Part shown: one piece after another, positions 57,180-64,000 of the stretch
How positions within the stretch are numbered: the first letter of the stretch is position 1
Layout: each line of letters begins with the position of its first letter
Assembly: GCF_000760695.4 (NCBI RefSeq)
Contig: NZ_JHEG04000001.1
Location: 1,458,717-1,522,716 of the forward strand
Direction of reading: 5' to 3'
Length of the DNA: 64,000 bases
DNA from: Tolypothrix bouteillei VB521301
GTDB lineage: Bacteria > Cyanobacteriota > Cyanobacteriia > Cyanobacteriales > Nostocaceae
The notes under the pieces: generated by a model
What the model was told of the DNA's origin: nothing
Databases searched by the model: none
The model's input: the letters and a program-made list of their open reading frames with translations, nothing else
Made by a program: the position numbers and the translations under genes

Positions 57180-58229
57180 CTAAACCCTGTCCCTCACTAA
57201 CAAAGTCGTACTGCTGATAGTGTTGAAGACTGCTAGTCCGCCAACACCAGCCAAAACCAAAGATAAAATTGGTGCTAATATTCCCAAAAAAATGATAAAC
57301 CACATTAAATCTGGATCTGCACTGACATCTTCTGCAGGTCCGTTAATAATTACCGCTGCCGTTAACACAGCAATAATACTGAATGAAATTTTAGCAATTC
57401 CGGCGGATAAAAACCCTGTCAGCCAAGCAAAAATTGGTTTTCCAGATACAGGAAGCAATGAACCACCCACCGCTAGCGGTCCCAAGACTGCCAGCAGAAG
57501 CATTGTTGATTCTATCAGATTTTGGAAAGCAAATTGTAAGGAAATTAAAAAACTTTTGATACTTGTTTGTACTGTCGCACCTACGAAAGAGTTTAATGCC
57601 AGTTCCGATTCATTTCCAGGATTATCTATAACTAAATTCACTTTAGTTTCAAGTCTATTTATCCAATTTTTATCACCATATAAACTTCTATATTCCCCCC
57701 AGAGATAATCAATTTTTCTCCGAGCTTCTGTGAAACATTGAGTTTGCTGTACGCCAGTCAGTGTCTGACAGGGACGCAAGTAAGAGCCAACAATTTCTTC
57801 AGCAATGCTCAAATTGAGTGCTTGCTGGTAAGTTTGATTGCTGTCGCCTGCTTGCACGACTTGCTGATTCACATTATTGATAAAATTCCGCAACCCTAAT
57901 GTCAGATTGGATAGTATGGTTCCATTTCCAGGATTAGCTAACAGTATAACTACAATAAATGGCCAAATCAAAGCTGATATCGGTCGAGAATATTCGTTAT
58001 CTAAGACATCTCTCAGCCATTGCATCATGAATAAGAGCAAAGTTCCGACTGCAAAGAAGATACCTAAATTTGTTAGCGAACCATACAAATTATTATTCGT
58101 ATTATTTTGTAATAAATCCACCCATTGACTGTTCCAGCTATCAGCAAGACTTTGTGTAGTTGTTGTCCCCCCGTTAAGAATATCATTCACAACAATTTGT
58201 GCGAAAAAGTTTAAACTATCCAGCCACAT
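57180..58229 (-). CDS. VirB6/TrbL-like membrane protein
   Basis: A polytopic 349-residue protein with hydrophobic segments near 52-70, 84-99, 227-255, 275-296 and 308-337. Between them is a polar, probably periplasmic, loop (about 100-220) with two Cys (CQTL, QCFTEA). The SLQFAFQNLIESTMLLLAVLGPLAVGG region resembles the long central segment of VirB6/TrbL channel proteins. GWLTG-type and glycine-rich C-terminal helices fit too. Assignment rests on topology and position between VirB5-like and VirB8-like genes; sequence identity to known VirB6 is not shown. Confidence 0.62.
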   Translation of the reverse strand: MWLDSLNFFAQIVVNDILNGGTTTTQSLADSWNSQWVDLLQNNTNNNLYGSLTNLGIFFAVGTLLLFMMQWLRDVLDNEYSRPISALIWPFIVVILLANPGNGTILSNLTLGLRNFINNVNQQVVQAGDSNQTYQQALNLSIAEEIVGSYLRPCQTLTGVQQTQCFTEARRKIDYLWGEYRSLYGDKNWINRLETKVNLVIDNPGNESELALNSFVGATVQTSIKSFLISLQFAFQNLIESTMLLLAVLGPLAVGGSLLPVSGKPIFAWLTGFLSAGIAKISFSIIAVLTAAVIINGPAEDVSADPDLMWFIIFLGILAPILSLVLAGVGGLAVFNTISSTTLLVRDRV

Positions 58230-58436
58230 TTCTACTCTCCATATCTCACTCCTTACTTTTGATAACAGGCGAGACGCCTATCGTAAACAACTCCTCTGAT
58301 TCCTCTTGTCCTCTCTTTCCCAGCTAGAACCTAAGAATAATGTCTCAAGCAAGGTTCTGTCTCACATGGATCGTAGTTTTCCTCTCGTTCCCTCTACCCA
58401 GGCTCAAGCTGACAGGAGAGTATGGAGATTCATGGA

Positions 58437-59324
58437 TCATTGGTCATCAGTGACTGTTGATGAAACCTGACTTCTAACTCCTAGCAAATCAGCTTGAGAA
58501 GTTGCTCTCAAAAGTTGCGCCGCCTCTGCAGATGCATCAACTCTTCTAGCACGATTTGCTTCTTCCATCTGCTGGGAAATATTTGCCAGATTCAAATTTG
58601 AATATTGCTGAAACTGATTTCCTTGTATTGTTAGCCCCAAAGTTTCCCCAAGTATTTTGGATTGCTCGCGCTGAATGATGAGGTTTTGTAACTGTATGTT
58701 TGCTTGAGTTACATTTGCACAATTGGTAGCATTACTAGCAGCACCACCAGTAGCACCATTAGTAGCAGTGCTTACAGCTTGACAAGCAGAGGTGACAATT
58801 TGATCTAGGATGCTTTTACTTTCTTCAGCATTTTCGACAGCTTTCTCAATAGTTTCAACGGAATTTTCTGTACTTTCTAACTTTGCTTTTGACCGTTCTT
58901 GTCCGCGTTCACCCAAAATGCTGTCCACAACGCCGAGAGTCAATTGGCGGGTAATTTCATTAGCAGCTATTGTTGCTTGTACCCCTGGATTATTCTCAAA
59001 AGTGCCTGAAGTATTGTCAAATATTTGTTCTCGAAAGCGGTTTCCTGCGGCAATTGGGTTCGGTATTCTACCTTCTTGAATATAATTGGATGCCGAATAA
59101 TCGATCGCTGCTTTAATCTCTGATTCTACAACTCTTGAGGGGTTGGGAATATTATCATAATTATTGCCGGGATATGTTTCATTTCCCAAGTAAGACTGTA
59201 AATCTTTAGCATACTCTTGAAAATCCAGCCAAACTTTCCCCAAAGATGGTTGGGAGAATTGTGCCATAGCTGGTAATATTCCTATTAATGCCAAGCAAGA
59301 AGCAAAAAGGATAGTTTTTTTCAT
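58437..59324 (-). CDS. VirB5/TrbJ-like secreted protein
   Basis: A secreted, mostly alpha-helical protein of 295 residues from the ATG at 59324. MKKTILFASCLALIGILPAMA is a clean Sec signal peptide. The rest has a long helical middle (SVETIEKAVENAEESKSILD) and a C-terminal helix hairpin with QLQNLIIQREQSKILGETLG and ANISQQMEEANRARR, the pattern of VirB5/TrbJ pilus-tip proteins. Two cysteines (near 180 and 200) bracket an Ala/Thr/Asn-rich stretch. An in-frame ATG 22 codons upstream lacks a signal-peptide start and is less likely. It ends 207 bases before the VirB6-like gene. Confidence 0.6.
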   Translation of the reverse strand: MKKTILFASCLALIGILPAMAQFSQPSLGKVWLDFQEYAKDLQSYLGNETYPGNNYDNIPNPSRVVESEIKAAIDYSASNYIQEGRIPNPIAAGNRFREQIFDNTSGTFENNPGVQATIAANEITRQLTLGVVDSILGERGQERSKAKLESTENSVETIEKAVENAEESKSILDQIVTSACQAVSTATNGATGGAASNATNCANVTQANIQLQNLIIQREQSKILGETLGLTIQGNQFQQYSNLNLANISQQMEEANRARRVDASAEAAQLLRATSQADLLGVRSQVSSTVTDDQ

Positions 59325-59392
59325 AAATTTGTAGAAATAGAGGTTAAGGAAGAGAGATCTTATCGTGACCGATCTGTATTTTGCCCGCATTC

Positions 59393-62140
59393 TTAAGATC
59401 CCCTTAGTGAAGCGACTAACTGGCGTGCAAACACAGAAATTGCTTCATACTTATCACTGTAGCGCTGCATAGTTTCTGTACGTGCCGATTGTTCGTGAGG
59501 GTTATTAGCCACAACTGCCAATTGTTCAAATCCGGGATAATAACGACAGAAAGTATAAATTCCATTGTCATCTAACAACCATTGGCTGTAAACGCCCTCT
59601 TTGCGAGGGAAAAAACTTTCTGAGGCATTGCGAACAATAATTTCTCGAGGATATTTTAAAATACTCGTGAAACTATCAACAGCTACTGGTTGGATGCGAC
59701 CAATTAATCGCGTTGATAGGTTTTGCAAAATTTTAGAAGATGCTTTGGATTTGGCAATGGTATCTGGGTCTTGTGCTGATAAAATAACCCTAATACCCGC
59801 TTTGGCTCCGTTGGCACAGATTCTTCCTACCAAGCTGGCAATTTGCTCGAATTCAAAGAGAATTGGAGCTTCATCAATAAAGAATATTGAAGATGGACTG
59901 CTTAAGGCGCGTCGCAATGCTGCTGAATATGCACTTAAGGAGAGTATTGCAGCATCTTCATTATCGGAGAGGTTTCTCAGAGCAAAAACCAAAAGGGGTG
60001 CATCGGTGGGGAAGCTAGAGGGCGCGGAAATTGCTTGTCCTACTCGGCTTGAAAGCCAAAACCGCAAGCGCAGATGAATTTGATTGAGTGCATCCTCAAC
60101 TCTACCTCCTATAGAATCTAGCTGTAGGTGTTCCGGAGAGCAAAATACGAGAAAATCTTGTAAGGTAGGGGTTTTTTGCCATGCTTGGGAGCCAAAGCCC
60201 TCTTCTATAGCTTCTCGATAGCGCTGTTTGATACCTTCATCAGTAAAGAAAGCTCCTAAAGCTAAATTGAGAATGGAGCGCACTGTTTGTGTTAAAAGTT
60301 GATTTTCAGATGATGAGCCTAAAATCATGGTCATGAGAGCTGATTCTAGGAATCCTACATAATCAAGCATGCGATCGCGCTGTTCGTCTCGAGAAAGCGA
60401 TCGCAAATCTGGCTGTTCAAACAAATTATTCGATTGTTTGGAAATATCAAAATACGCCCCCTTCCTTCCCATGAATTCTGTATAGTCGGTAAAGGTAGAA
60501 GTCCCATCGGGTTTGGGATAATCCAAGGCTACTACAGGAATATTGTGCGCTAAAGCTTGAGTTAAAATACCGGATACCAATACCGATTTACCAGCGCGAG
60601 TTGTCGCAAACAGCGCCAAATTTTTATGCTGGTTAAACAAATCTAAATGAACGGGTGTTCCCCCTTCTTCTGCTATCAATTCAAAGCCTCGTTTATCGCC
60701 TGCTTTCGTTAGAGTTAAAGGCATTAATCCTTGCACTTCGCTAGTTAAATAAAGCTGGCGTCGGTTGAAAGGTTTTGCTAGCAACCCTTCCCACACTATA
60801 GGTAGTGTTTGCAGCCAAATTTTCCAAGCATATTCTGTTTCTCTCACGACTTGCGCCGGACGTTGAAAACAACTTTCTATATACTTTGTCGCCTCGTCTA
60901 ATTTTTCCAGATTTGGCCGATGGACTAGAATAGCTACAGATGTATAAATCGGTACGGCTCCTTCATACAATTGCTCTTGCGCCGCTACCGATTTCCTCAG
61001 CTTTAATTGAGCGTTGACATCAATTGTTTTGCTTTTTTCTTGCGCCGTCAGTGCTGTTATATTCGACTGCTTCAAAACCCTTTGCAAAGTTGTTTTTACT
61101 AAAGCGGGGTTAGCAGCACTCAACTGACAAAAAATTTCTGTATCAACAACTGTTTCTCTTGCAAGTAGTTCCCATAAATAGCGCAATTGAGCAGATTTAT
61201 TCTGCCACCCGCCGGGTTTTTCCAAAAATGTCATCACGCCAACGTAGTTATTGTTAACATGAACCCAACGGCGATCGGCGCATGGTATGCTAGACTCCAT
61301 CAGCAGTGTTGTACTGTGGAGATTATCTATCAGTAATTTAGTACTTGCTAAGTCCGAATAAACTTGTTCGTGCAGTCCATTTTCATCTAAGATTAGCAAC
61401 TGAGGAATATTTATGGGCTGGGTGTCATTAAATCGCCTCCAAATTTCCTGCCAAAGCTCGACAGCATTCAAAGGCTTAATATTCAATCCCATTTGATTGG
61501 AGAGAAGTTGCTCCCAGCGCCGAAACCCTTCTTTATAAGCAGTCGCGATCGTAGCTTCAGTTTGCTCGTTTCTGACATCTACAAAATCACCTTTGAATTT
61601 TAACCACCACTGTTCGCCTCTCGCTAACAGTTTTTCTATCCAATCATTCGTTGCTGTCGCACTTGGTTCAACAGTGTACGTTACATAAACCCGGAGAAAT
61701 TTTGGTTTGCGGATTCCAGCACGAGTCAGTTCTTTAATACGAGCCCGTTCCGCCATGAGCAAATATTTTATATCAGGTGTTGGAGCGCGTTTTATCAGAG
61801 AAGCCAGTTCTTGTTGTCGCTGTTTATCGGAACTAAAAGACCCCATGTGAAAGGTAATTCTTTCTTCCCCAGGGATATCTTTTAAACCAACCTCAATATT
61901 ATGGCAAATTGTCTCGATTTGATCTGTGGTTAATGTAGTATGAATACCTTGGCATTCAAAGCCAAAAACAAAGCAGAATCGATCTTTTTGAGTGCCCTTT
62001 GTCAAAATATAAGCACCAATATCTCTACCATCAAGCGCAACACGTAGCATTGTAGCTAAATGTAAGGCATCTTCAAAAGGTGTGAGTCTACTTTCTCGAC
62101 CCGCGATGCCTACGCTTTGTTTTCCTATTTTTTCTTTCAT
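59393..62140 (-). CDS. VirB4/TraC-like ATPase
   Basis: A 915-residue ATPase. The N-terminal half (1-480) is the variable VirB4-type domain. Walker A is FATTRAGKS at 511-519, and Walker B SIFFIDEAPIL (Asp756, Glu757). SAQDPDTIAKSK near 788-799 is the sensor region, and the C-terminal part ends with a helical tail. The layout is that of VirB4/TraC/TrbE, the energising ATPase of type IV secretion. A long N-terminal domain without membrane segment suggests a TraC-like, peripherally bound form. It overlaps the upstream gene by 53 bases, implying coupled translation. Confidence 0.85.
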   Translation of the reverse strand: MKEKIGKQSVGIAGRESRLTPFEDALHLATMLRVALDGRDIGAYILTKGTQKDRFCFVFGFECQGIHTTLTTDQIETICHNIEVGLKDIPGEERITFHMGSFSSDKQRQQELASLIKRAPTPDIKYLLMAERARIKELTRAGIRKPKFLRVYVTYTVEPSATATNDWIEKLLARGEQWWLKFKGDFVDVRNEQTEATIATAYKEGFRRWEQLLSNQMGLNIKPLNAVELWQEIWRRFNDTQPINIPQLLILDENGLHEQVYSDLASTKLLIDNLHSTTLLMESSIPCADRRWVHVNNNYVGVMTFLEKPGGWQNKSAQLRYLWELLARETVVDTEIFCQLSAANPALVKTTLQRVLKQSNITALTAQEKSKTIDVNAQLKLRKSVAAQEQLYEGAVPIYTSVAILVHRPNLEKLDEATKYIESCFQRPAQVVRETEYAWKIWLQTLPIVWEGLLAKPFNRRQLYLTSEVQGLMPLTLTKAGDKRGFELIAEEGGTPVHLDLFNQHKNLALFATTRAGKSVLVSGILTQALAHNIPVVALDYPKPDGTSTFTDYTEFMGRKGAYFDISKQSNNLFEQPDLRSLSRDEQRDRMLDYVGFLESALMTMILGSSSENQLLTQTVRSILNLALGAFFTDEGIKQRYREAIEEGFGSQAWQKTPTLQDFLVFCSPEHLQLDSIGGRVEDALNQIHLRLRFWLSSRVGQAISAPSSFPTDAPLLVFALRNLSDNEDAAILSLSAYSAALRRALSSPSSIFFIDEAPILFEFEQIASLVGRICANGAKAGIRVILSAQDPDTIAKSKASSKILQNLSTRLIGRIQPVAVDSFTSILKYPREIIVRNASESFFPRKEGVYSQWLLDDNGIYTFCRYYPGFEQLAVVANNPHEQSARTETMQRYSDKYEAISVFARQLVASLRGS

Positions 62141-62465
62141 AATGAGACTCTAGAAAACTTTTATAACGAGCGGTGCCTCTTGTCCAGGTCGGAACACCTA
62201 TAAACTTACTCAAAAACCGCCAACTTCTGCCCCCCGTTAATATCCACCAAGTTCCCATACCCCATCCAGCAATTAAGATGGTCCACAACCATTTTTGCCA
62301 TTCATCTCGGAATGCACCTCCAAAAAAACCGTTAACAATCATGTAGGAGAGAAGGGCAATTATCGTCCAGGGAAAGATTTGATCGGCAGGAATTGGTCCT
62401 AAGGAAGGTTGGCTTCCCAGAATTTGGTTGACAGGTCGAAATTCTTTGTCTCGGTCATCAGCCAT
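62088..62465 (-). CDS. VirB3-like small membrane protein
   Basis: A 125-residue protein with two close hydrophobic segments (about 31-50 and 57-76) and a very basic tail (YERKNRKTKRRHRGSRK). VirB3/TrbD proteins are small, have two N-terminal helices and lie directly before virB4, as here. The gene overlaps the ATPase gene by 53 bases. Sequence alone would not identify it; size, topology and place carry the call. It starts 15 bases after the VirB2-like gene. Confidence 0.55.
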   Translation of the reverse strand: MADDRDKEFRPVNQILGSQPSLGPIPADQIFPWTIIALLSYMIVNGFFGGAFRDEWQKWLWTILIAGWGMGTWWILTGGRSWRFLSKFIGVPTWTRGTARYKSFLESHYERKNRKTKRRHRGSRK

Positions 62466-62480
62466 AACGCATTCTCAAAC

Positions 62481-63038
62481 TTAGCCAATGATAAAAGATG
62501 TCAACACATCAGCAATGGTAACAGCAATAACTACCAATAGGGGTGTTCTGGCTACGACTTGCCAATCTTCATCTTTACGAACGGCATTCACAACGCCAAT
62601 AAGAGCAACAGCAATGTAAAGTAAGTAAAGCGCTCGTATAACATTAAACACCAAGCTCACTGCTGCGGCGGTTCCACTTCCTTGTGGAGACCCCTGAGTT
62701 AAATTGTTTTTGAAAAAATTTTCTGCTTTACCAAAAAATTGGGCGGCGGCGGGAACGCTGAAGTAGTCTATCCAAAAGAAGCTAAGAATTGCAGCGATCG
62801 CCAGAGTTTGTAAAAAAATTAGCCAATGTCTGGATATACGTGTCTGCTGCCCTATTTGCTGAATAACTGTTGTTGCTAAACCAATGAAAAGCAAGCAAAA
62901 CAGTAAAACCGGGCTTTTCCAACAAATAACAGTCAAGAAAACAGCACAGGTAAGCAAAAATGGCACAGATGCTAAGAAGTGAGCGCACCAACGTTTCACT
63001 CGATAAAATGATTCTTTTTCAAAATTTTTTACAGACAT
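62481..63038 (-). CDS. VirB2/TrbC-like pilin with N-terminal extension (putative)
   Basis: First gene of the cluster, 185 residues. Residues 71-99 look like a signal peptide with an AAA-Q cleavage site (FSVPAAAQFFG). The remaining about 86 residues form a small loop and two membrane helices (about 123-152 and 161-184) joined by NAVRKDEDWQ, the layout of mature VirB2/TrbC pilins. Upstream of the signal-like helix there are two further hydrophobic segments (20-40 and 43-61), which pilins normally lack. No good Shine-Dalgarno is seen. It may instead be an inner-membrane protein of other function. Confidence 0.5.
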   Translation of the reverse strand: MSVKNFEKESFYRVKRWCAHFLASVPFLLTCAVFLTVICWKSPVLLFCLLFIGLATTVIQQIGQQTRISRHWLIFLQTLAIAAILSFFWIDYFSVPAAAQFFGKAENFFKNNLTQGSPQGSGTAAAVSLVFNVIRALYLLYIAVALIGVVNAVRKDEDWQVVARTPLLVVIAVTIADVLTSFIIG

Positions 63039-63594
63039 GGACTAACTTTCCCAACCTTTTTATTAGTAACAACTTGTACGCTGCTGCGCCTTTTTGTTAG
63101 TCTACCCTTCAAGTCAAGGCAGATCTCTCATCCTGCCAAGTAGCATGGCATTTTTTTTGCTTGTATGTTATTATACATTATTAAAGATAAAATAAGAAAA
63201 CTGGTAAACAATATAACATACTATCTGAAGAATTTTTTCAGAATGGATCGCCTTGTCTATTCTAAAGCAACTATCCAATAATTTAAGATGGAAGACAGAA
63301 GCATTGGATATAGAATCAAAAAAAACGTCATAGACTAGTCTCAGATTCTATAAAATATTATTCTTTAGTTACTTGAAAAGAGAAAGACGCAGTTATTAAT
63401 AACTATATTACCTTCTCTTAACCTAAGAGGATATTTGTTAAGTCTCAATTCATACTTACTTTTGCAACTAGTAGTATCTAAGAGTTACAGACAAAATAAT
63501 TATGAAATCGGTTTTGGCAATTATTATGCAGTTCAAATAGCAATACGACACAGCAATCAAGTTGAATTCTATGCTTCCTCATATAGAATTGGCA
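63039..63594. other. Upstream region of the secretion-like cluster
   Basis: A 556-base AT-rich gap between the amidase gene and the first cluster gene, both on the minus strand. It must hold the cluster promoter, but I cannot place boxes with confidence. A small TGCCA-AGTAGCA-TGGCA hairpin is at about 63136-63151. No tRNA, integrase site or terminal repeat that would suggest a mobile element boundary is visible. Confidence 0.4.
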
Positions 63595-64000
63595 TTAGTA
63601 ACCAGATGGGTAAGAGAAAGCACCAATGACTCGATCTAACTCAGCCGCTATCGCTAACAATTCCATCTCACGCCACCGCTTCCCAACAATTTGGATTCCA
63701 ATCGGCAAATCATTCTGAGTTTGGCCGATGGGGATGACCACAGCAGGATGTCCGCTAAGATTAAATGGCATGGTGTAAGCCCCGTTAGCGACACCATAGG
63801 GATAGAGTTTGCCATCGATGTCAACAGCACTCCAAGACGGACGATGGGTAAAGGTAGGAGTTGCTGCTACTGGGCAAAGCCAGACATCCCATGGTTCCAA
63901 TGCCTCATCCATCTGGGTAGTAAAGCGATCGCGCTCGGTGAGGGCCTCAAAATATCCTTTTAGGCTGGGATTAAACAATTCTGGAAGTAAGCGGCTGAAA
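63595..64000 (-). CDS. Amidase signature family enzyme, C-terminal part
   Basis: The reading frame stays open to the window edge, so only the last about 135 residues are present. LSGHPAVVIPIGQTQNDLPIGIQIVGKRWREMELLAIAAELDRVI is typical of the C-terminal end of GatA/amidase-family proteins. The catalytic Ser-Ser-Lys part lies outside the window. It could be an amidase or a GatA-like subunit; substrate unknown. It ends 556 bases upstream of the secretion-like cluster and is transcribed in the same direction. Confidence 0.9.
   Translation of the reverse strand, partial: FSRLLPELFNPSLKGYFEALTERDRFTTQMDEALEPWDVWLCPVAATPTFTHRPSWSAVDIDGKLYPYGVANGAYTMPFNLSGHPAVVIPIGQTQNDLPIGIQIVGKRWREMELLAIAAELDRVIGAFSYPSGY

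Noticed and set aside
63435..63629. 64-codon plus-strand frame upstream of the secretion cluster
   Set aside because: Overlaps the amidase 3' end and shows no motif or ribosome site.
52779..64000. Integrative conjugative element boundaries
   Set aside because: No integrase, relaxase or direct repeats at the ends were seen; the only tRNA is at 31.1 kb, far away.
1..64000. CRISPR array
   Set aside because: The tandem repeats found (21935-22050, 32092-32158) are short, without regular unique spacers, and no cas gene is present.

Overview
The window is chromosomal DNA of a cyanobacterium, most likely a filamentous one of the Nostocales type. Evidence: the HIP1 octamer GCGATCGC recurs throughout, including inside genes. 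There is an Ftn2/ZipN/ARC6-type division protein, a cyanobacterial AraC regulator, a DUF1400 hydrolase, a class II fructose-bisphosphate aldolase and many PAS/GAF kinases. Short dispersed palindromes of the kind common in filamentous cyanobacteria fill the gaps. I cannot name a genus.

Layout. 1-2.7 kb: an SDR dehydrogenase, then a gene-poor patch with two abutting inverted-repeat elements, a 146-bp clpB relic and a Uma2 nuclease-like gene. 2.7-13.4 kb (minus strand): clpB, an AlkB-like oxygenase, a DOMON-like protein, a five-PAS histidine kinase, and a dhaK-dhaL operon with a sugar-kinase-like third gene. 14-16.4 kb: a second SDR, a damaged HicA toxin gene and moeA. 16.5-24.2 kb (plus): a kinase, receiver and receiver-kinase relay, then RDD protein, rpmG, rpsR and an RNase II/R-type exonuclease. 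24-33 kb: a frameshifted small gene, metallophosphoesterase, nitrilase-family amidase, a YoeB/Phd pair in reversed order, a deacetylase-glycosidase fusion, fba, tRNA-Lys, aldose epimerase and pdhA. 33.9-45.6 kb: ftn2, response regulators, a DUF1400 hydrolase, an AraC regulator that looks internally deleted, a NarL-type kinase/regulator pair and a histone-deacetylase-like hydrolase. 45.8-52.7 kb: ClC transporter, gyrA, lnt, an HTH antitoxin-like gene and a SnoaL-like protein. 63.6-64 kb: the C-terminal part of an amidase cut by the window edge.

The most notable region is 52.8-63.0 kb, nine minus-strand genes that I read as a chromosomal type IV secretion-like locus. In transcription order they look like VirB2 (pilin-like), VirB3, VirB4 ATPase, VirB5 (secreted), VirB6, VirB8, a second VirB8, VirB10 and a short VirB9/TraK. 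The order nearly follows virB2-B10. No VirB7, VirB11, VirD4 coupling protein, relaxase, integrase or attachment site is visible in the window, so the locus does not look like a complete conjugative element and its function is open.

Gene calls rest on reading translated motifs by eye. No database search was run, so family names for the secretion-like genes and for small genes are inference.
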